NCBI RefSeq assembly: GCF_001647715.1
Contig: NZ_CP015600.1
Coordinates: forward strand, 4,650,001 to 4,714,000
Direction: 5' to 3'
DNA: 64,000 bases
Source of the DNA: Pseudomonas antarctica
GTDB taxonomy: Bacteria > Pseudomonadota > Gammaproteobacteria > Pseudomonadales > Pseudomonadaceae
Made by a program: the position numbers and the translations under genes. The notes below the pieces were generated by a model. It was not told the origin of the DNA and did not search any database. It saw nothing but the letters and a program-made list of their open reading frames with translations. How positions within the stretch are numbered: the stretch's first letter is position 1; the number at the start of each line of letters is the position of its first letter. Shown here one piece after another: positions 57,973-64,000 of the stretch.

Positions 57973-58458
57973 TTACTTCATCGCCAGGCTCATGGCTTCC
58001 AACTGAGCCGCTGGCGGCTCGCCCTTCATGGACTTGCCCAACTGTGTCTGGGCCGTGGTCAGGCCAGACTGCAATGTCATCACATCTCCCTGCAGTCTGG
58101 CTATCTTGGCCTGCCGCGCTTCCGGGCTCATGGAAGTGTCAGCCATGGCCGCGGACAGTTCGGCCATTTTCTCGGCAAGCTGCTTTTTCAGTTGGCGGAT
58201 CATTTTCAACAGTTGCTTGACGCTGTCGCTCAAGCTGCTGTTGTCAATATCGCTGTTGGACGATTGCTCGGCCTTCGATGCGTCCATCCCCGCACCGGAA
58301 ATGACGACCTTCACGCCTGCGGTGGCCGCAGGCTCAGCAGCCTTGGCTTCGGTTGGCGCCTTGGTGGTGGCGTCTTTATCCTTCGCCGCATCGGCGGACT
58401 TCCAAACCGATACCGCCGCCACGTTGATAGTCGGGTTTTGGATCGTACTGACTGACAT
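57973..58458 (-). CDS. Hypothetical protein with central coiled coil (possibly FlxA-like)
   Basis: This 161-residue protein has three parts: an Ala/Lys/Thr-rich low-complexity region (about 20-45), a Ser/Asp-rich stretch, and a helical coiled coil (about 78-140: VKQLLKMIRQLKKQLAEKMA). No signal peptide. It loosely resembles FlxA-like proteins of Pseudomonas; function unknown. It converges with hemN (6-nt gap) and is divergent from anr. Confidence 0.72.
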   Translation of the reverse strand: MSVSTIQNPTINVAAVSVWKSADAAKDKDATTKAPTEAKAAEPAATAGVKVVISGAGMDASKAEQSSNSDIDNSSLSDSVKQLLKMIRQLKKQLAEKMAELSAAMADTSMSPEARQAKIARLQGDVMTLQSGLTTAQTQLGKSMKGEPPAAQLEAMSLAMK

Positions 58459-58611
58459 GATCTGAGCTCCGGCTCATGGAGATATCTGCATGTATCGGCG
58501 CTGATACACAAACCTTTATACCGTTGCTGCTTTTTTGCACACGCTGGCCTCACTGCCCCCCAGTGCGTTACCCTTACGTCTTATGTGTGTTTTCCCACAA
58601 GGATTTAAGAA

Positions 58612-59346
58612 ATGTCCGAGCCAGTCAAACTGCGCGCTCACAGCCAGACTCACTGCAAGGATTGCAGCCTGGCCCCGCTATGCCTGCCACTTTCATTGAA
58701 TTTGGAAGACATGGAAGCGCTGGACGAAATCGTTAAACGCGGTCGCCCGCTGAAAAAAGGCGAGTTTCTGTTTCGCCAGGGTGACAAATTCGATTCCGTT
58801 TATGCAGTACGTTCGGGAGCGTTGAAGACGTTCAGCCTGAGCGACGGCGGCGAAGAGCAGATCACCGGTTTCCACCTGCCCAGCGAGCTGGTCGGGCTGT
58901 CCGGCATGGACACCGAAATTCATCCTGTGTCGGCCCAGGCGCTGGAGACGACATCAGTCTGCGAAATCCCCTTCGAGCGCCTGGATGAACTGGCTCTGCA
59001 ATTGCCGCAACTGCGTCGCCAGTTGATGCGCGTGATGAGCCGCGAGATTCGTGACGATCAACAGATGATGTTGCTGCTGTCGAAAAAAACCGCCGACGAG
59101 CGCATCGCCACGTTCCTGGTCAACTTGTCGGCACGTTTCCGCGCCCGGGGGTTCTCGGCCAACCAGTTCCGCCTGAGCATGTCGCGCAATGAAATCGGCA
59201 ATTACCTGGGCCTCGCGGTGGAAACCGTGTCCCGCGTGTTCACCCGTTTCCAGCAGAACGAATTGATTGCCGCCGAAGGCAAGGAAGTGCATATCCTCGA
59301 CCCCATCCAGCTGTGTGCGCTGGCCGGTGGTTCGCTGGAAGGTTGA
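58612..59346 (+). CDS. anr: Anaerobic transcriptional regulator Anr (FNR family)
   Basis: This 244-residue CRP/FNR regulator has the oxygen-labile [4Fe-4S] ligands in [11 protein letters not shown] (N-terminus) and a fourth Cys in [11 protein letters not shown] cAMP-binding-like domain follows, then a C-terminal HTH with the FNR recognition helix ([18 protein letters not shown]). It should bind the TTGAT-type boxes found here upstream of ccoG and hemN, and perhaps ccoN2. Confidence 0.97.
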   Translation: MSEPVKLRAHSQTHCKDCSLAPLCLPLSLNLEDMEALDEIVKRGRPLKKGEFLFRQGDKFDSVYAVRSGALKTFSLSDGGEEQITGFHLPSELVGLSGMDTEIHPVSAQALETTSVCEIPFERLDELALQLPQLRRQLMRVMSREIRDDQQMMLLLSKKTADERIATFLVNLSARFRARGFSANQFRLSMSRNEIGNYLGLAVETVSRVFTRFQQNELIAAEGKEVHILDPIQLCALAGGSLEG

Positions 59347-59427
59347 TGCAGAGGCTTGCGGTTGCGCCAATCGGCGAGGCCGCAGGTATACTTCGAGTCC
59401 GTTTTCAGCCCTCAGGACTCTTCGACG

Positions 59428-59976
59428 ATGACCTTCGATTCGTTCGACATCAAATCCCTGATTCGCCCCGTCATCGACTTCCCCAAGCCTGGGGTGATCT
59501 TTCGTGACATCACGCCCCTGTTCCAATCGCCCAGGGCCCTGCGGCTGGTGGCAGACAGCTTTGCCCACCGCTACGTCGAGGCCGACTTCACCCACATCGG
59601 CGCAATGGATGCACGCGGGTTTCTGATCGGTTCGATCATCGCCTACCAACTGAACAAACCGCTGATCCTGTTCCGCAAGCAGGGCAAGCTGCCGGCCGAC
59701 GTGCTGGCCGAGGGTTACCAGACCGAATACGGCGAAGCCTTCCTCGAAGTGCACGCCGACAGCCTGTGTGAAGGCGACTCGGTGCTGATGTTCGATGACT
59801 TGATTGCCACCGGCGGTACCTTGATCGCTGCCGCCAATCTGGTGCGGCGCATGGGCGCAACCATCTTCGAAGCGGCAGCGATCATCGACCTGCCGGAGCT
59901 GGGTGGCTCGCAGCGCCTGGAAGACATGGGAATTCCGACGTTCTGCCTGACGCAGTTTGCGTTGACCGAACGTTAA
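59428..59976 (+). CDS. apt: Adenine phosphoribosyltransferase
   Basis: This 182-residue salvage enzyme converts adenine and PRPP to AMP. The PRPP-binding motif is [18 protein letters not shown]-terminal [15 protein letters not shown] is typical. ATG 59428 gives the standard length; the longer frame from 59356 is not supported. Located 81 nt after anr, as in P. aeruginosa. Confidence 0.96.
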   Translation: MTFDSFDIKSLIRPVIDFPKPGVIFRDITPLFQSPRALRLVADSFAHRYVEADFTHIGAMDARGFLIGSIIAYQLNKPLILFRKQGKLPADVLAEGYQTEYGEAFLEVHADSLCEGDSVLMFDDLIATGGTLIAAANLVRRMGATIFEAAAIIDLPELGGSQRLEDMGIPTFCLTQFALTER

Positions 59977-59994
59977 TCATTGCTTGAACCGGCC

Positions 59995-60066
59995 TCATCG
60001 CGGGCAAGCCCGACTCCCACATTGGTATGCGATCACCTGTGGGAGCCGGGCTTGCCCGCGATGGGG
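59995..60066. repeat. REP doublet (REPIN-like)
   Basis: TCATCGCGGGCAAGCCCGAC (from 59995) and inverted GTGGGAGCCGGGCTTGCCCG (60039-60058), spacing about 10 nt. It lies between convergent apt and acyl-CoA dehydrogenase genes. Confidence 0.82.
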
Positions 60067-60084
60067 CCTGTGAGACACCCCACC

Positions 60085-61233
60085 TCACAACCCCATCTGC
60101 TTGCTGATGATTTCATTCATCACTTCGCGGGTGCCGCCACCGATGGACAGGATGCGGTTGTCACGATATAGCCGCTCCACCAGGCAGCCGCGCATGTAAC
60201 CTTGGCCGCCGAGGATCTGCACCGCGTCGTAGGTAACACGATCGGCGGTGTCTGTGGCGAGGTTCTTGGCCATGGAGATCTCCTTGATCACACTCATGCC
60301 CGCAGCCATTTTCGCTGCCTGGCGATACGTGAATTCCCGCGACACCTCCACCGCCGTCGCCATCTCCGCCAGCCGATGCTTGAGCACCTGGAATTTACCA
60401 ATGGGCTTGCCAAAGGCTTCGCGCTGGGCGGCCCACTTGAGGCTTTCCTCCAGTGCCAACTGCGCGGTCATATTGGCCATCAACGCCAGGGCCAGGCGCT
60501 CACTTTGGAAATTGCCCATGATGCAGGCAAAGCCCATGTTCTCGACACCGATCAGGTTGCCCACAGGCACCTGGCAATCGTCGAAGAACAACTCAGCCGT
60601 GTCCGACGCCCACCAGCCCATTTTCTTCAACGGCTGACCGACCGTGAAACCGGGGGTGTCTTTTTCGATGAGCACTAAGCTGATACCGCCAAAGCCCGGC
60701 CCGCCGGTGCGGACGGCTACGGTGTAGAAGTCGGCACGGATGCCGCTGGTGATAAAGGTTTTGCTGCCGCTCACCCGGTAATGCTCGCCATCACGCACAG
60801 CGCGGGTTTGCAGGTTGGCCACATCGGAGCCACCACCGGGCTCGGTAACGGCCAGGGCGATGATCTTCTCGCCGGCCAACACCTGCGGCGCGACACGTTC
60901 GCGCACCTCGGGCCGCGCCCATTTGACGACGGGCGGCAGGCCGATATCCAGCGAACCCAACCCCGCCACCACACCACCGGAACCACACCGCATCAACTCT
61001 TCGCTGGCGGCAACCTTGGCAAACAGATCACCTTCGTGACTGCCGCCCAGGCTCTCGGGGTAACCGATGCCGAGAATCCCCGCAGCGCCTGCCTTGAGGT
61101 ACAGCTCACGGGGGAAGCTTTCCGCCTCCTCCCATTGCTCGATGCCCGGCAACATCTCGCGCTCGACAAAACGGCGCACGCTGTCGCGGACCAATTGGTG
61201 GCTGGGGTCGAAGTAGTCCTGGTAGGCAGACAT
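60085..61233 (-). CDS. Acyl-CoA dehydrogenase
   Basis: This 382-residue flavoenzyme has the usual three-part ACAD fold, with LAVTEPGGGSD (FAD/substrate region), KTFITSG, and the C-terminal QILGGQGYMRG and GGGTREVMNEI. ATG 61233 has GGAG 9 nt upstream. It oxidises an acyl-CoA at the alpha-beta position; chain specificity is not readable. An acyl-CoA dehydrogenase next to recR is also what I recall in P. aeruginosa (PA1535). Confidence 0.9.
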   Translation of the reverse strand: MSAYQDYFDPSHQLVRDSVRRFVEREMLPGIEQWEEAESFPRELYLKAGAAGILGIGYPESLGGSHEGDLFAKVAASEELMRCGSGGVVAGLGSLDIGLPPVVKWARPEVRERVAPQVLAGEKIIALAVTEPGGGSDVANLQTRAVRDGEHYRVSGSKTFITSGIRADFYTVAVRTGGPGFGGISLVLIEKDTPGFTVGQPLKKMGWWASDTAELFFDDCQVPVGNLIGVENMGFACIMGNFQSERLALALMANMTAQLALEESLKWAAQREAFGKPIGKFQVLKHRLAEMATAVEVSREFTYRQAAKMAAGMSVIKEISMAKNLATDTADRVTYDAVQILGGQGYMRGCLVERLYRDNRILSIGGGTREVMNEIISKQMGL

Positions 61234-61310
61234 CGGCAAGCTCCACGGTGAGGTGGAACGAAATTACCAAGCGCTTGCTTGGTTATCAAGCTGTGCGGAT
61301 TTCACAAAAA

Positions 61311-61397
61311 CTGTGGAAGCTGGCTTGCCTGCGATAGCGGGGGGATTTTTGGTGACTGTGAGGGCGTCTTCGGGAGCAAGCCCCCTCCCACATTTTG
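61311..61397. repeat. REP doublet, first of two in tandem
   Basis: CTGTGGAAGCTGGCTTGCCT (from 61311) and inverted GGGAGCAAGCCCCCTCCCAC (61372-61391). It sits upstream of the acyl-CoA dehydrogenase gene. Confidence 0.72.
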
Positions 61398-61412
61398 ATG
61401 TGTGAACCCAGT

Positions 61413-61508
61413 CAAATGTGGGAGCTGGCTTGCCTGCGATGGGGTGTCAGTCAGCAGATGTATTGACTGAACCAGCGCATTCGCGAGCACGCCCGCTCCC
61501 ACATGTTG
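61413..61508. repeat. REP doublet, second of two in tandem
   Basis: CAAATGTGGGAGCTGGCTTG (from 61413) and inverted GCGAGCACGCCCGCTCCCAC (61483-61502). Together with the preceding doublet it fills most of the 289-nt gap between recR and the acyl-CoA dehydrogenase gene. Confidence 0.78.
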
Positions 61509-61522
61509 AGCTGTGATGGTCT

Positions 61523-62125
61523 TTAAAGGGCGATCGGTTTGCGACCTGCAAACGAATGCGCCAACGTGCCGCCATCGACCAACTCCAACTCACCACCCAG
61601 CGGCACACCATGGGCGATACGCGACGTCACAAGGCCTTTGTTGCTCAACAACTGGGCGATGTAATGCGCGGTCGCCTCACCTTCCACCGTCGGGTTGGTC
61701 GCCAGGATCACCTCGGTAAAGGTGCCCTGCTCTTCAATGCGCGCCACCAGTTGCGGAATGCCGATGGCTTCCGGCCCCAGCCCATCCAGCGGTGAGAGGT
61801 GCCCTTTAAGCACAAAGTAGCGCCCGCGATAGCCGGTCTGCTCGACCGCGTACACATCCATCGGCCCTTCCACCACGCACAGCAACGTGTCGTCGCGGCG
61901 CGGGTCGGCACATTGCGGGCAGAGGTCTTCTTCGGTAAGGGTGCGGCACTGGCGGCAGTGGCCCACACCGGTCATGGCCTGGCTCAAGGCCTGGGCCAAC
62001 CGGGTGCCGCCACTGCGATCCCGCTCCAGCAGTTGCAGCGCCATGCGCTGGGCGGTTTTCTGGCCCACACCCGGCAAGGTGCGCAGGGCGTCGATCAGTT
62101 GGCGAATCAGAGGGCTGAAGCTCAT
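61523..62125 (-). CDS. recR: Recombination mediator protein RecR
   Basis: This 200-residue protein of the RecFOR pathway helps load RecA on gapped DNA. Visible parts: HhH region [18 protein letters not shown], zinc finger [16 protein letters not shown], and Toprim domain ([30 protein letters not shown]). Start at ATG 62125 ([10 protein letters not shown]). It is separated from ybaB by an oxidoreductase gene. Confidence 0.96.
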   Translation of the reverse strand: MSFSPLIRQLIDALRTLPGVGQKTAQRMALQLLERDRSGGTRLAQALSQAMTGVGHCRQCRTLTEEDLCPQCADPRRDDTLLCVVEGPMDVYAVEQTGYRGRYFVLKGHLSPLDGLGPEAIGIPQLVARIEEQGTFTEVILATNPTVEGEATAHYIAQLLSNKGLVTSRIAHGVPLGGELELVDGGTLAHSFAGRKPIAL

Positions 62126-62191
62126 GGGGCAATGGTCCGACAAAACAACGAGACGCGGTTTATACCCGCGCCCCGGATTAGCGTCAAATGG

Positions 62192-63226
62192 TCAATCCTG
62201 CGCGACGCGCACCACCAACTTGCCGAAGTTGCGCCCTTCAAGCAAACCAATAAAGGCTTCGGGCGCCTGCTCCAGGCCCTCGACCACGTCTTCGCGGAAC
62301 TTGATCTTGCCATCACGCACCCACGGCGCCATGGCGCTGAGGAATTCAGGCTGGCGATCACCGTAGTCATCGAACACGATAAAGCCCTGGATGCGCACGC
62401 GCTTGGTCAGCAAGGTGCGTTGCAGCGCCGGCAGACGGTCAGGGCCACTCGGCGCTTCATGGGCGTTATAGCCGGCGATCAAGCCGCACAGGGGAACCCG
62501 CGCTTTGGGGTTGAGCAACGGCAACACGGCGTCGAACACCTTGCCGCCGACGTTTTCGAAGTAGATGTCCACACCGTTGGAGCAGGCCAGGGCCAGCTCA
62601 TTGGCAAAATTGGCGCTCTTGTGATCGATGCACGCGTCAAAACCCAGCTCGTCCACCACGTAGCGACATTTGTCCGCGCCACCTGCGATGCCCACCACCC
62701 GCAAGCCCTTGAGCTTGGCCACCTGGCCCACCACCGAGCCGACGGCGCCGGACGCTGCGGCAACCACCAGGGTTTCCCCTTCCTTGGGCTGACCGATATC
62801 CATCAGGCCCATGTACGCGGTCATACCCGGCATGCCCAGCACACCCAGTGCCATCGACGGGCTCGCCAGGCCATTGGGCACCGGGATCAGATTTTGTCCA
62901 TCGGAAACGCTGTGGCTCTGCCAGCCGGTGGAGCCAACTACCAGGTCACCCACTTCGAATTTCGGGTTACGCGATTGCTCGATACGGCTGACAGCGCCAC
63001 CGGTCATAACCTCGTCGATTTCAACCGGAGCGGCGTAGGACGGTGCGTCACTCATGCGGCCACGCATATAGGGATCGAGGGACAGGTACAGCGTTTTCAA
63101 TAGCACCTGGCCGTCCGCCAACTCGGGCAAGTTCACGCGTTCCAGGCGGAAATTTTCCGGGGTCGGTGCGCCTTGAGGGCGCGAGACCAGCACGACGCGC
63201 TGGTTCAAAATCGGTTCTTCAGACAT
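62192..63226 (-). CDS. NADP-dependent MDR-family oxidoreductase (CurA / leukotriene B4 dehydrogenase-like)
   Basis: This 344-residue zinc-free medium-chain reductase begins NQRVVLVSRPQGAPTPENFR, typical of the family. The NADP-binding motif is AASGAVGSVVGQVAKLKG; substrate-side SLDPYMRGRM is conserved. It reduces the double bond of enones; its substrate is unknown. It lies between ybaB and recR, genes that are usually adjacent. Confidence 0.92.
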   Translation of the reverse strand: MSEEPILNQRVVLVSRPQGAPTPENFRLERVNLPELADGQVLLKTLYLSLDPYMRGRMSDAPSYAAPVEIDEVMTGGAVSRIEQSRNPKFEVGDLVVGSTGWQSHSVSDGQNLIPVPNGLASPSMALGVLGMPGMTAYMGLMDIGQPKEGETLVVAAASGAVGSVVGQVAKLKGLRVVGIAGGADKCRYVVDELGFDACIDHKSANFANELALACSNGVDIYFENVGGKVFDAVLPLLNPKARVPLCGLIAGYNAHEAPSGPDRLPALQRTLLTKRVRIQGFIVFDDYGDRQPEFLSAMAPWVRDGKIKFREDVVEGLEQAPEAFIGLLEGRNFGKLVVRVAQD

Positions 63227-63354
63227 CAGGGAACTCCTTTATCGAATTCATCGGTATAGGGTGCAGACCCTATATGCCGCGCCAGGGTTCATATTGAACG
63301 CAGTGCGTCCTCGCGGTATGACGTTACTGCCCAGCGGACGATGACGGCACACAC

Positions 63355-63385
63355 AAAAATGCAAGGCTCGATGCCTGGCATTTTT
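63355..63385 (-). terminator. Terminator after ybaB
   Basis: On the minus strand AAAAATGCCAGGC pairs with GCCTTGCATTTTT (one mismatch), ending in a T run. It would end the dnaX-ybaB transcript before the oxidoreductase gene. Confidence 0.75.
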
Positions 63386-63406
63386 ATTAAAGCAAACGCT
63401 CACCGA

Positions 63407-63745
63407 TCAGAACGGCAGCTTCATGCCCGGCGGCAGTTGCATGCCGGCGGTCACGCCAGACATTTTGTCCTGGCTGTTGGCTTCGATCTTGCGCACGGCA
63501 TCGTTGACGGCCGCCGCGAACAGCGCCTCAAGCATTTCCAGGTCATCTTCGCTGGCGCCTGGCAACACGCTTGGGTCAATGCTCACGCGCTTGATGTCGT
63601 GACGACCGGTCATCACCACGCTGACCATATCGCCACCGGCTTTACCGGTGACTTCGGCGTTGGCCAGTTCTTCCTGCATCTTGGCCATTTTTTCCTGCAT
63701 CTGCTGCGCCTGCTTCATCAGGCCGGCCATGCCACCTTTCATCAT
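63407..63745 (-). CDS. ybaB: YbaB/EbfC nucleoid-associated protein
   Basis: This 112-residue DNA-binding protein starts at ATG 63745 with GAGG 8 nt upstream ([20 protein letters not shown]). It has the long helices typical of the dimer and the central [15 protein letters not shown] strand region. It is directly downstream of dnaX, as usual. Confidence 0.95.
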   Translation of the reverse strand: MMKGGMAGLMKQAQQMQEKMAKMQEELANAEVTGKAGGDMVSVVMTGRHDIKRVSIDPSVLPGASEDDLEMLEALFAAAVNDAVRKIEANSQDKMSGVTAGMQLPPGMKLPF

Positions 63746-63788
63746 GGGAATCACCTCAAAAGTACGTGGATCAATAAGTAGCCCGGTT

Positions 63789-64000
63789 TTATGACGCTTG
63801 GGGCACCGGGGCGTCGACAGGTTCAATAGTATCTTGGCGCACGACCGCACCAAACTGTTGCATCATTTGCTGGATGAGCGGATCAGCCTGGATCGAGTTT
63901 TCCGCTTCTTGCTGACGGTTGATGCGTCGGCGTGTCGCGGCCTGGGCCGGGGTTTCCTGCTCGGGTTTGATCAACTCGATGGCGATGGTCAGCGTGCGCT
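63789..64000 (-). CDS. dnaX: DNA polymerase III subunit tau/gamma, C-terminal end only
   Basis: The frame enters from the right edge ([14 protein letters not shown]...) and ends at 63789 with [10 protein letters not shown]. This matches the C-terminus of Pseudomonas DnaX (tau domain V, which binds the polymerase alpha subunit; [14 protein letters not shown]). The 5' part is outside the window. The call rests on sequence memory plus the dnaX-ybaB gene order. Confidence 0.88.
   Translation of the reverse strand, partial: RTLTIAIELIKPEQETPAQAATRRRINRQQEAENSIQADPLIQQMMQQFGAVVRQDTIEPVDAPVPQAS

Overview
The window is chromosomal DNA of a Pseudomonas, most likely the P. fluorescens group. This rests on the high GC, the gene order and the REP-type repeats. 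The order aer / two tandem ccoNOQP operons / ccoGH-ccoI-ccoS / hemN / anr / apt / acyl-CoA dehydrogenase / recR / ybaB / dnaX matches, gene for gene, what I recall of the PA1532-PA1561 neighbourhood of P. aeruginosa. The ECF sigma / KAS III / hrpA / aceK block is also a Pseudomonas core arrangement. No rRNA, tRNA, CRISPR array, transposase or phage gene was seen.

Layout. (1) 1-13.8 kb, core genes: a partial acyltransferase-like gene, an outer-membrane porin, an ECF sigma/anti-sigma pair, a KAS III enzyme, hrpA, aceK, a chemoreceptor and a drug/metabolite transporter. (2) 13.8-37 kb, surface polysaccharide island. A minus-strand fragment rmlB'-rmlD1-rmlA1-fdtD lies at the left edge. A plus-strand sulfate-activation pair follows: a CysD with an extra N-terminal domain, and CysNC. 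Converging on that pair is one long minus-strand operon starting at 37046: glycosyltransferase, rmlB, rmlD2, rmlA2, rmlC, wzm, wzt, a sulfotransferase with a long coiled coil, a sugar aminotransferase, a GT2-GT4 fusion, GT2, a sugar acyltransferase, two more GT2 and a small lipoprotein. (3) 37.6-43.6 kb: FAD protein, DMT transporter, CPBP protease, Aer receptor, alpha/beta hydrolase. (4) 43.7-59.3 kb, microaerobic respiration: ccoNOQP-1, ccoNOQP-2, ccoG, ccoH, ccoI, ccoS, a TauE/SafE-like protein, hemN and anr, with Anr-type boxes and two RegA/RoxR-like palindromes. (5) 59.4-64 kb: apt, acyl-CoA dehydrogenase, recR, an oxidoreductase, ybaB and the 3' end of dnaX.

How the island may work (inference). 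RmlABCD make dTDP-L-rhamnose. The aminotransferase with the PglD-like acyltransferase should make a dTDP-N-acyl-amino-dideoxyhexose. The glycosyltransferases build a chain that Wzm/Wzt export. CysD/CysNC would make PAPS for the sulfotransferase encoded between wzt and the aminotransferase. That protein is a catalytic head plus about 300 residues of coiled coil, next to a Wzt that has a C-terminal carbohydrate-binding-type domain. This is the layout of the WbdD/Wzt chain-length 'ruler and cap' system of ABC-exported O-antigens, with a sulfotransferase head in place of the kinase/methyltransferase. I regard this as the most interesting candidate new system in the window. A 1,687-bp apparently perfect direct repeat (rmlD-rmlA) brackets most of the island.
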